Source of the DNA: Selenomonas sp.
GTDB lineage: Bacteria > Bacillota > Negativicutes > Selenomonadales > Selenomonadaceae
DNA: 14,712 bases
Reading direction: 5' to 3'
Assembly (NCBI GenBank): GCA_003518745.1
Contig: DOYB01000220.1
Location: 1 to 14,712, forward strand
In this document: piece by piece, positions 1-5,720 of the stretch
How the letters are laid out: every line of letters begins with the position of its first letter
How positions within the stretch are numbered: position 1 is the first letter of the stretch
Notes under the pieces: model-generated
The model's input: only the letters and a program-made list of their open reading frames with translations
Databases searched by the model: none
What the model was told of the DNA's origin: nothing
Program-made: the position numbers and the translations under genes

Positions 1-19
1 CCTTCCCCAGAGGGGAAGG
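1..19. repeat. Palindromic repeat, truncated by the window edge
   Basis: A perfect 8-bp inverted repeat (CCTTCCCC, loop AGA, GGGGAAGG). It closely matches the first hairpin of the element at the right edge of the window (14651-14670), so it is probably one end of the same repeat family, with the rest lying to the left of base 1. It is in the 3' region beyond ilvC. No terminator U-tract is visible beside it. Confidence 0.55.
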
Positions 20-80
20 CTTATGATATCAAAAAGCTAATCGAGACTCATTAAACTGAAGGAAGAAAATCAAACACAGC

Positions 81-135
81 TTCATCCCTCACCGCCTCGC
101 TTCGCTCGGCACCTCCCCCGCTCACGGAGGAGGCT
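81..135 (-). repeat. Two-hairpin intergenic repeat downstream of ilvC
   Basis: Read on the minus strand this starts AGCCTCCTCC and ends near GAGGGATGAA. The first hairpin pairs 125-133 with 112-120 around a 4-base loop. Its only non-Watson-Crick pair is a T/G wobble on the minus strand but a C/A mismatch on the plus strand, so it folds best as RNA in the ilvC transcript. The second hairpin (about 94-110) has GCC/GGC and GC/GC pairs separated by tandem G-A oppositions. The order (CCTYCYCC hairpin, GC-rich hairpin, GGATGA-like tail) matches the element at 14649-14695, although the bases differ. It may shape the 3' end of the ilvNC mRNA; that role is inferred. Confidence 0.55.
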
Positions 136-155
136 TTCGTCTTCTTCAGAAAATT

Positions 156-1172
156 TTAGTCCTTGGAGAGGTCGCTGCCGTCCTTGAGCCAGGACATCAT
201 GCCGCGGAGCTTGCTGCCAACCTGCTCGATCTGATGCTCAGCATGGATGCGGCGCTGTGCCAAGAAGTTCGCGCGGCCTGCGGCGCGGTTCTCCACCAGC
301 CAGTTGCGGGCAAAGGTACCATCCTGAATCTCGGTCAGAGCCTGCTTCATAACCTTCTTGACCTCAGGGGTGATAATCCTGGGGCCGGTCACATAGTCGC
401 CATACTCAGCAGTATCGCTGATGGACTTGCGCATCTTGGCCATTCCGCCCTCATACATGAGGTCAACAATGAGCTTCATCTCATGGAAGCACTCGAAGTA
501 CGCGATTTCAGGCTGATAGCCAGCCTCCACCAGAGTCTCAAAGCCATTCTGGATGAGGTGTGTCACGCCGCCGCAGAGAACAACCTGCTCACCGAAGAGA
601 TCGGTCTCGGTCTCTTCCTTGAAGGTGGTCTGGATGACACCCGCACGGGTTCCGCCGATTCCGCGGGCATAGGCAAGAGCCACGTCGAAGCACTTGCCGG
701 TAGCATCCTGCTCAACAGCGAACACGTCAGGCACGCCGCCGCCTTCGGTAAAAGTACGGCGAACAAGATGGCCGGGTCCCTTAGGAGCCACCATGAAGAC
801 ATCCACGTCCTCAGGAGGAATGATCTGCTTGAAATGAATGTTGAAGCCGTGAGCAAAAGCGAGTGCGCTGCCGGACTTCAGGTTCGGCTTAATCTCGCTC
901 TTATATACGTCAGCCTGCTTCTCATCAGGAATAAGAACCATGGTGATATCAGCAGCCTTTACAGCCTCAGCAACAGGAAGAACCTTGAGGCCGTGCTTTT
1001 CAGCCTCAGCCTTGGACTTGCTGCCCTCATAGAGACCGACAACAACATTCACGCCGCTCTCCTTGAGGTTCAGAGCATGGGCATGACCCTGGCTGCCGTA
1101 GCCGATAATGGCAACGGTCTTGCCGTTCATGATTTCCCAGTTGACATCCTGATCATAGTAAGTTTTTGCCAT
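156..1172 (-). CDS. ilvC: Ketol-acid reductoisomerase (class I)
   Basis: Converts acetolactate or acetohydroxybutyrate to the dihydroxy acid in valine, leucine and isoleucine synthesis, using Mg2+ and a nicotinamide cofactor in the cytoplasm. The 338 residues match the usual length of the short class I enzymes. The Rossmann motif is GYGSQG (residues 24-29). The active-site residues I can place are His108, Asp191 and Glu195 (DLFGEQ), Glu227 and Glu231 (ECFHEM) and Ser252. I chose the ATG at 1172 (MAKTYYDQ) because GAGGAG lies 10 bases upstream; a start nine codons earlier at 1199 has no such support. The 5' end overlaps the ilvN stop by 20 bases, which suggests translational coupling. The cofactor loop reads LYEGSKSK, with Tyr where NADPH enzymes often have Arg. 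Identification is very secure. Confidence 0.97.
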   Translation of the reverse strand: MAKTYYDQDVNWEIMNGKTVAIIGYGSQGHAHALNLKESGVNVVVGLYEGSKSKAEAEKHGLKVLPVAEAVKAADITMVLIPDEKQADVYKSEIKPNLKSGSALAFAHGFNIHFKQIIPPEDVDVFMVAPKGPGHLVRRTFTEGGGVPDVFAVEQDATGKCFDVALAYARGIGGTRAGVIQTTFKEETETDLFGEQVVLCGGVTHLIQNGFETLVEAGYQPEIAYFECFHEMKLIVDLMYEGGMAKMRKSISDTAEYGDYVTGPRIITPEVKKVMKQALTEIQDGTFARNWLVENRAAGRANFLAQRRIHAEHQIEQVGSKLRGMMSWLKDGSDLSKD

Positions 1173-1683
1173 AGTATTCTCTCTCCTCACAGTGTTCATA
1201 AATAGTATGTTCTCCGCGCTCCAGTGCTATGAGCCCGGTACGGATAACCTCCGTTATCCCGTATGGAGCCAGCAAACGAGTGAAGGCTGTTACCTTCTCA
1301 TCGCCTCCGGTGATCTCGAAGATCAAGGTGGTGGGCTGCACATCAATGACATGGGCCCTAAAGAGCTCCGCCATCTTCAGCACGTCCAGCCTGTTGGTAT
1401 CGTCAGCCTTGACCTTTATGAGGGTCATTCCCCTTGTCACGGCCCCGCCGGAATCCAGACGCTGAACGGCACGAACCACAGGCATTTTCTCAAGCTGCTT
1501 GATCATCTGCTCCACAAGGTTCTCATCCCCATGCACCACGATTGTGATGCGGGAATACTCCGGCGACTGGGTAACCCCCACGGAAAGGCTGTCAATGTTG
1601 AATTCGCGCCTCGAAAACATGCTGACCACGCGAACCAAAACACCGGTCTGGTTCTCAACGAACACTGACAACACATGCTTCAT
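1153..1683 (-). CDS. ilvN: Acetolactate synthase small (regulatory) subunit
   Basis: Regulatory subunit of acetohydroxyacid synthase, the first common enzyme of branched-chain amino acid synthesis; in this family it activates the large subunit and confers valine feedback. The N-terminal ACT domain (about residues 3-75) contains ENQTGVL and REFNIDSL, including the Asn that aligns with the valine-site Asn of E. coli IlvH. The C-terminal domain follows at about 83-160. It has 176 residues, slightly longer than E. coli IlvH because of a tail (EHCEEREYYGKNLL) whose last codons lie inside ilvC. The ATG at 1683 is preceded by GGAG at good spacing. The upstream TTG at 1737 is rejected because it adds a non-homologous extension. 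The catalytic subunit ilvB is not in the window. The symbol ilvH is also used for this gene. Confidence 0.95.
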   Translation of the reverse strand: MKHVLSVFVENQTGVLVRVVSMFSRREFNIDSLSVGVTQSPEYSRITIVVHGDENLVEQMIKQLEKMPVVRAVQRLDSGGAVTRGMTLIKVKADDTNRLDVLKMAELFRAHVIDVQPTTLIFEITGGDEKVTAFTRLLAPYGITEVIRTGLIALERGEHTIYEHCEEREYYGKNLL

Positions 1684-1763
1684 AAAGTTCTCCAGCCCCC
1701 TTCTGCAATAATCATACGCGTCCAAGGAATCGCACAACAGTCCCTTAGCACACGCATGCTTAC

Positions 1764-1792
1764 ATTATCCCTCCGCAGAAATAATTTGTCAA
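1764..1792 (-). promoter_or_regulatory. Sigma-A-type promoter for ilvNC
   Basis: On the minus strand there is a perfect TTGACA (1787-1792), a 17-base spacer and GATAAT (1764-1769, five of six consensus bases). The predicted start site, near 1757, leaves a leader of about 75 bases before ilvN. I see no T-box (too short, no TGGNACC-type motif) and no leader peptide rich in Leu, Val or Ile codons, so regulation, if any, is probably by a DNA-binding protein. Confidence 0.8.
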
Positions 1793-1843
1793 TGAATTTT
1801 GCCACACATTGAGTGGAAATCCGCCATTTAATAGACATAATGC

Positions 1844-2995
1844 TCATTTCCCGCCCGTGTTCAGCATGTATTCCGCGAAATCAGCCACATTCTGACTCAA
1901 CGGCTCCTCACCTATGCTGTCCCTTACGAAGGTCATACCATCCCGACTATGGTCCAATCGTTCGGAAATCCTATCCACCATCTGAAGGAAGTCTTCCTCC
2001 TCCAGTTTTCCCCCTTTTGAAACTGCTGTCAGCAGCATGGAAAGCTCCGCCAGCTTGTAGCTGATGACAAAAATCTTCCCGTTGTACAGCAGAGGGCCCG
2101 TAAACGCAAATGGGAAAAACCTCAAAAAGAACTCGTTTACCCCATAGTTTTCAAGGGGCACGGCGTACTTTTCCAAAATGTCGGCTAAAAGGGTGTCCAT
2201 TTTCTCTCTGTATATGTATTGAATCGCAACCAATTTCTGAGCTGTCAGGCTCATCCCGTAAAGCTTGTCGAACAGCTTTGCCATGTATTCAACGTGCTTA
2301 TCCGGATTGAAGGCTGTTTCAGGCATATCCAGGGATGAAAACCCTGTCGATTCCGCATTCTCTATCCACTCTGGAATTGCGTCCACCTCAAACCTGTCAA
2401 GTTTATCCAAGATCACAAGCAAGCGAAGAAAACGCGCGTCCATTGAGAAATTTTTATCCTGAAGCACACGGATACAGGTTTCCTGAATCTGTCGCCAGCA
2501 ATCTGAGAATGCCTCCACATGCCTGGTCCAATCTATGATCTGGGTCTTTCTCGGAAAGGGCAGCTCCACTTCTTCGAAGCCTATGTCTGTTCCGGAAAGC
2601 AAAACCTTTTTCGCCGCCAAGGGGCAGGTCACCGCGAGGGATTCCTCCATCATATCCCCAACCAGGTAGAACATCCTTGGATATGTGGCGCAAATATCAG
2701 AAATGAACTCTTCACCATAACGCTTTTGTATTTTGCAGAGATAATCAGAATCCAGGAAAGGACACCGGTAATCCTTCTGAAGGCTTATACCAAAGGACTG
2801 GTACTGTTTGCGGTATATTATGTGAGACAGTATCTCCCGCCCCTCCTCCTTGGGCTCCATATTGTTGTATTTGCTGATTGTTTCCGGATCTATGGTTATC
2901 CGCCAGTCTCCGCAGCATTTGCTTCCACAGGCTTTCCCATCGCATTGAAAATCCCGCAGGTATTTAGGGCGGATGCACTTATAAAAATTGCTCAT
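1844..2995 (-). CDS. fliB: Flagellin lysine-N-methylase, FliB family
   Basis: In Salmonella, FliB methylates surface lysines of flagellin; this protein probably does the same in the cytoplasm before export. The 383-residue sequence opens with the family's cysteine-rich N-terminus: Cys7, Cys18, Cys23 and the CC pair at 27-28. Then come Cys78 (YRCPF), Cys87, Cys102 (ICATYPR) and Cys124 (VTCPLAA). Such clustered cysteines are expected to bind metal, probably an iron-sulfur cluster, but that is inferred. The rest is helical with no further motif I can name. The ATG at 2995 has AGAGGA five or so bases upstream; the TTG at 3013 is less likely. It is the last gene of the TPR-PRC-fliB group and sits just after a strong hairpin (3014-3040). 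No flagellin gene is nearby. Confidence 0.85.
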   Translation of the reverse strand: MSNFYKCIRPKYLRDFQCDGKACGSKCCGDWRITIDPETISKYNNMEPKEEGREILSHIIYRKQYQSFGISLQKDYRCPFLDSDYLCKIQKRYGEEFISDICATYPRMFYLVGDMMEESLAVTCPLAAKKVLLSGTDIGFEEVELPFPRKTQIIDWTRHVEAFSDCWRQIQETCIRVLQDKNFSMDARFLRLLVILDKLDRFEVDAIPEWIENAESTGFSSLDMPETAFNPDKHVEYMAKLFDKLYGMSLTAQKLVAIQYIYREKMDTLLADILEKYAVPLENYGVNEFFLRFFPFAFTGPLLYNGKIFVISYKLAELSMLLTAVSKGGKLEEEDFLQMVDRISERLDHSRDGMTFVRDSIGEEPLSQNVADFAEYMLNTGGK

Positions 2996-3013
2996 ATATT
3001 CCTCTCGAAGCAA

Positions 3014-3040
3014 AAGGGTGTCCCCTAAAGGGACACCCTT
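3014..3040 (-). terminator. Hairpin between the PRC-barrel gene and fliB; terminator or attenuator
   Basis: A perfect 11-bp inverted repeat (AAGGGTGTCCC / GGGACACCCTT) with a 5-base loop. On the minus strand it is followed by only TTTTGCTTCG, a weak U-tract, and then directly by the fliB ribosome binding site. There is no room for a promoter between hairpin and fliB. It is therefore probably a partial terminator or processing site that lowers fliB expression relative to the upstream genes. Confidence 0.7.
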
Positions 3041-3052
3041 CCACAGATTTTC

Positions 3053-4312
3053 TTACTGAACATTCATAGAAAGCTCAATGAATTTGTTGGCGAGCTTTGC
3101 CTTCTGGAGAACCTCCTCCGTAATGTCAGCTCCCGCCTCAACAACCACTATGCCCGCATCTGTTTTGATGGTACGGGCAGCCTTCTTGCCAAGCAGGAAA
3201 CGGCGATGTCTCTCCTCTGTTGCCTTATCCGAGGCCTGATGCTTCTGGGGCTCTGCCTGCTTTGCCTGTACAGGCTTCGCAGGAATCGGTTTCGCTGGAA
3301 TGGGCCTCTGCACTGTCTTGGGAGCTTCAGCCTTGACTGGCTCGGCCTTAACCGGTTCAGTCTTTTCAGGTTCAGCCTTAGGAGGCTCAACCTCAGGCAC
3401 ATCACTCTTGGCAGGCTCATCGGGAGTCTCCACGGCCGCAGGCTCAGGAACCTCGATTTTCGCGGGCTCTTCCTGCTTCTCCTCTGTCTTCTCAACAACA
3501 GGCTCCTGTACCGGTGTCTCCACGGTCTCAGGTTCAGGTACCGCGGTAGGAGCAGGCTCAGACACCTCAGGAGTCGCAGCCGGCTTCTCTTCAGACACCG
3601 GCTTCTGCTCAACCTTCTCAGGCTCCGGCACAACCGCAGGTGTCTCCGGAATCGGCTCAGGCTCCTTAACCTCAGGGGCAGGTTCTTTGACCTCAGGATT
3701 TGGTTCGGTGGAAGCAACAGAAGCAGCCGGTACCTCCTCCTTCACAGGCTCAGCCTTGGGCGGCTCAGGCACCGGCTCAATCTTTACCGGTCTGGGGCTG
3801 GGCGCCGCCGGTCTCGGCATCGACTGATAAATCAGCTCATTTTTTTTTTGACCGTCAGGGTCGATAACAGTTACCTGCTTGCCAAAAATAGAAATCTGGT
3901 CTGCAGTGACTTCTGTAGTCGTCCCGTCCGGCGCGGTTACTTCACATTTTTCGATTGAACCATTCTCTCCCACGAAAACCTCGGTAATATTCCCCTGTAT
4001 GGTTCCGCTCTTTGTAATGGCCTTCGTGCCTATAACGCGGATATTCTCATCCAGAAGATTTTCGTAGTCGCTCGCTTCTTCGAGCTTAAGTATGTTCTCA
4101 CTGTTCGTAACTGTAACCGCATCGTCGCCAATAGCGATCACGGACTCATAGGGGATAAGCTTGACACCACGGTACCAATCTTCATCTTCGATGGTAATGG
4201 CAGCCACCATGCCGTTCTTGGCATCAATGAGCAGCGTCTTGCTCGTCCCCAGCTCGCGTCCCTCAGTGATGCTGATTACCGGCAGTCCGAGAATTTCTAC
4301 ACTTTTCTTCAT
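3053..4312 (-). CDS. PRC-barrel domain protein with long Pro/Glu/Lys-rich linker
   Basis: A cytoplasmic-looking 419-residue protein of unknown role. Residues about 5-78 and 90-160 each resemble a PRC-barrel, a small beta-barrel found in RimM and in photosynthetic and stress proteins that usually mediates protein or RNA contacts. Residues about 165-362 are a low-complexity Pro, Glu, Val, Lys and Ala linker with short repeats such as EVKEPAPEVKEP, KAEPVKAE and PIPAKPIPAK. A compact C-terminal domain (about 370-419) contains LLGKKAARTIKTD and VVVEAGADITEEV, so it was probably retained for function. There is no signal peptide or membrane segment. The ATG at 4312 follows GGAGG by seven bases, clearly better than the earlier in-frame start at 4345. 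It lies 66 bases after the TPR gene and is probably co-transcribed with it. Confidence 0.8.
   Translation of the reverse strand: MKKSVEILGLPVISITEGRELGTSKTLLIDAKNGMVAAITIEDEDWYRGVKLIPYESVIAIGDDAVTVTNSENILKLEEASDYENLLDENIRVIGTKAITKSGTIQGNITEVFVGENGSIEKCEVTAPDGTTTEVTADQISIFGKQVTVIDPDGQKKNELIYQSMPRPAAPSPRPVKIEPVPEPPKAEPVKEEVPAASVASTEPNPEVKEPAPEVKEPEPIPETPAVVPEPEKVEQKPVSEEKPAATPEVSEPAPTAVPEPETVETPVQEPVVEKTEEKQEEPAKIEVPEPAAVETPDEPAKSDVPEVEPPKAEPEKTEPVKAEPVKAEAPKTVQRPIPAKPIPAKPVQAKQAEPQKHQASDKATEERHRRFLLGKKAARTIKTDAGIVVVEAGADITEEVLQKAKLANKFIELSMNVQ
3227..3820 (-). repeat. Low-complexity Pro/Glu/Lys coding repeat region
   Basis: This stretch inside the PRC-barrel gene encodes about 198 residues made mostly of Pro, Glu, Val, Ala, Lys and Thr, with degenerate units built on PEP, KAEP and VPEPE. 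At the DNA level the plus strand is rich in repeated GGCTC and TCAGG words. It creates long open frames on the other strand that are artefacts. Such a region should be extended and flexible, and is likely to vary in length between strains. Confidence 0.85.
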
Positions 4313-4378
4313 GCAAATTCCTCCAATGACTTGATGCTTAATCATGTGATACGAAATAATAACTATGTAAATTGGGGA

Positions 4379-5335
4379 TTAATTGTGGCGTAATTGGAAA
4401 TCTGCCTCGATCTCCTTCATGTACTCCCGGGATATTTTTCCAAAGGGCGTGTCCTGCGCGTTGTGCTTAGACAATACCTGGAGGACCGACCTAAGATAGA
4501 ACAGGCTCTTCACAAACTCCTTACAGATACTCTCATTTCCGATAACGGATGGAATATTCAGAGCCTTCTCATATACCCCTATGGCGGATTTGTATTCCGC
4601 CCGTTCCTTATAGATATTGCCAAGCTCTATGGCAATATAGGGCGCGTAATCATCCTCGGCATAACGCATCAACGCCATTTGATTGGCACGAATGGCCTCC
4701 TCGATGTTTTCCTTGGCGCGCTGCTCATAGGCATAGTCCAGAATGTCGTCAAGAGAGTCAAACCGCATTAGGGCATCGTCAGCCCCCGTTGAATCCCCAG
4801 CCACTGATTCCGGCTTAGTCTCCGGCTCAGATACCTCCACAAGCGCTTCCTGGGAATGCATCTCAAAAACCGACATAGCCGGCTTCACCGATTCAACGGA
4901 TACCTTCTCTGCCGAAGGAGTATTCACTTCCTGCCCACGTGGCTCAACAGGCTCCGGCATGGATACCTTGACCTCAGGTGTCTCATCACTATCATCCGTC
5001 TTGGAGGACGCTTTCTCCAAAACGGCGGCATCAGTCTCTTCAACCAGTCCGTTATCTCCACCCGCAACCGCGAAAGGCTGCCGACGCCTGTCAAGACGCA
5101 CGTCATAGGCGGTAACGAGACCAGAAGCAACCAATGTAAGCAGCCCTAGCTTGAGGTAATACTGCCAGGTCAGAACCTTGGATGTCAATATAGCGCCGAA
5201 TGTCACGGCCACCGCCATAACAGCGCAAAGAGCCAAGGAACGGTAATCCAGCCTGTATCCAAAATGAGCCGTGAGCCAATGGATTAAGAGGATGCTGACC
5301 ACCATGAAGCCCAAAACAACGGCTATGAATGTCAT
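4379..5335 (-). CDS. Membrane-anchored TPR-like repeat protein
   Basis: A 318-residue protein with three predicted N-terminal membrane helices (about 1-22, 33-52 and 58-77), then a basic stretch (RLDRRRQPF). An acidic, Ser/Glu/Pro-rich disordered linker covers about 95-190. The helical C-terminal domain (about 195-300) has TPR-like spacing: IEEAIRANQMALMRYAED, then APYIAIELGNIYKERAEYKSA followed by IGVYEKALN. The C-terminal domain most likely faces the cytoplasm and binds a protein partner. I recognise no family name. The ATG at 5335 has GAGGAGGG ten bases upstream. It is the first full gene of the TPR-PRC-fliB group; both it and the PRC protein carry long acidic/Pro linkers, so they may act together. 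The start codon overlaps the stop of a possible 18-codon leader ORF. Confidence 0.75.
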   Translation of the reverse strand: MTFIAVVLGFMVVSILLIHWLTAHFGYRLDYRSLALCAVMAVAVTFGAILTSKVLTWQYYLKLGLLTLVASGLVTAYDVRLDRRRQPFAVAGGDNGLVEETDAAVLEKASSKTDDSDETPEVKVSMPEPVEPRGQEVNTPSAEKVSVESVKPAMSVFEMHSQEALVEVSEPETKPESVAGDSTGADDALMRFDSLDDILDYAYEQRAKENIEEAIRANQMALMRYAEDDYAPYIAIELGNIYKERAEYKSAIGVYEKALNIPSVIGNESICKEFVKSLFYLRSVLQVLSKHNAQDTPFGKISREYMKEIEADFQLRHN

Positions 5336-5388
5336 GGTTTCGGCGCCCTCCTCATCGGTCTACAAGCCACTCTTCTTACATTCGACAT
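5332..5388 (-). CDS. Possible 18-codon leader peptide upstream of the TPR gene
   Basis: ATG at 5388 opens a frame encoding MSNVRRVACRPMRRAPKP. It ends in TGA that overlaps the next gene's ATG (the sequence ATGA, 5335-5332), a classic coupling arrangement. A strong AGGAGGAG (5407-5400) lies upstream, but the gap to the ATG is 11-13 bases, longer than usual. A GTG at 5393 has ideal spacing but opens only a five-codon frame. The peptide is very basic and uses several AGA/AGG codons. It could regulate translation of the TPR gene, or the frame may be chance. Confidence 0.3.
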   Translation of the reverse strand: MSNVRRVACRPMRRAPKP

Positions 5389-5430
5389 AACACAGAAAAC
5401 TCCTCCTGAAATAATCTCCCGCAAAGAATT

Positions 5431-5458
5431 ATTTTACTATGAAAACCCAAGAAGTCAA
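5431..5458 (-). promoter_or_regulatory. Promoter for the TPR-PRC-fliB genes, located within a repeat
   Basis: On the minus strand there is TTGACT (5453-5458), a 16-base spacer and TAAAAT (5431-5436), each five of six consensus bases. The predicted start lies near 5424, upstream of the AGGAGGAG at 5407-5400. The -35 box lies in the conserved core and the -10 box at the outer edge of repeat copy 1. Confidence 0.65.
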
Positions 5459-5495
5459 GCCGTAAGGCGCAGGCGGATTGGATGTTTTCATGTAA
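5431..5495. repeat. Promoter-bearing inverted repeat, copy 1
   Basis: The outer stem TTAC-ATGAAAAC (5434-5446, one bulged base) pairs with GTTTTCAT-GTAA (5484-5495), and CCAA (5447-5450) pairs with TTGG (5478-5481). The core holds AGTCAAG and a small GCC-GTAA-GGC hairpin (5459-5468). It aligns along its length with copy 2 at 5525-5588: the core and the TTTACTAT edge are shared, while the stem bases differ on both sides so that pairing is kept. Confidence 0.7.
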
Positions 5496-5503
5496 GGGCG
5501 TGT

Positions 5504-5521
5504 GGACACCGTAAGGTGTCC
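5504..5521. repeat. Perfect GTAA-loop hairpin between the two repeats
   Basis: GGACACC, loop GTAA, GGTGTCC: a perfect 7-bp stem. The loop and flanking GG echo the GCC-GTAA-GGC hairpin inside repeat copy 1. There is no U-tract on either strand, so it is not a normal terminator. Confidence 0.6.
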
Positions 5522-5524
5522 AGT

Positions 5525-5588
5525 AAGTTTACTATAAAATCTTAGCGAGTCAAGTCCGAAGGACGCCGACGAACTTAGATTTTACATT
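5525..5588. repeat. Promoter-bearing inverted repeat, copy 2
   Basis: The outer stem TAAAATCTTAG (5535-5545) pairs with CTTAGATTTTA (5574-5584) with one T-T mismatch. The core has GAGTCAAG and a GTCC-GAA-GGAC hairpin (5554-5564). On the minus strand it contains TTGACT (5548-5553 region) followed after 16 bases by TAAACT, at the same place as the promoter in copy 1. Its -10 is weaker, so activity is uncertain. Confidence 0.65.
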
Positions 5589-5643
5589 TCATAAATTTTT
5601 TCTCTCTTTTTTTATGTTTTGTATTTAACTTCATCCCAACCTG

Positions 5644-5672
5644 TTGTAAAATAGGGAATAGATGTAAATAAT
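5644..5672 (+). promoter_or_regulatory. Candidate promoter for the RsbW-like operon
   Basis: TTGTAA (5644-5649, four of six), a 17-base spacer and AATAAT (5667-5672, five of six). It leaves a leader of about 40 bases before the AAAGGAAGG site and ATG at 5721. The surrounding 5585-5720 region is AT-rich and otherwise shows nothing I can name. Confidence 0.45.
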
Positions 5673-5720
5673 GATGCTTCCTTATACGTCCCAAGTTAAG
5701 GAAAGCAAAGGAAGGATAGA

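Noticed and set aside
234..1205. Long plus-strand open frame (323 codons) across ilvC
   Set aside because: It is the antisense of a highly conserved ilvC and has no ribosome binding site or recognisable protein features.
1684..1757. T-box or leader-peptide attenuator before ilvN
   Set aside because: The leader is only about 75 bases, has no T-box motif, no terminator hairpin and no run of Leu, Val or Ile codons.
2519..3028. Plus-strand open frame of 169 codons antisense to fliB
   Set aside because: It covers the conserved cysteine-rich end of fliB on the other strand and crosses the hairpin; no homology is recognisable.
3206..3958. Several long plus-strand and other-frame open frames, rich in Arg/Leu or Ser/Gly, over the PRC-barrel gene
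   Set aside because: They arise from the repetitive Pro/Glu/Lys codons of the real gene. Their composition is extreme and they have no start signals.
5434..5588. CRISPR-like array in the 5431-5590 repeats
   Set aside because: There are only two diverged copies with internal dyad symmetry, no constant spacer length and no cas genes in the window.
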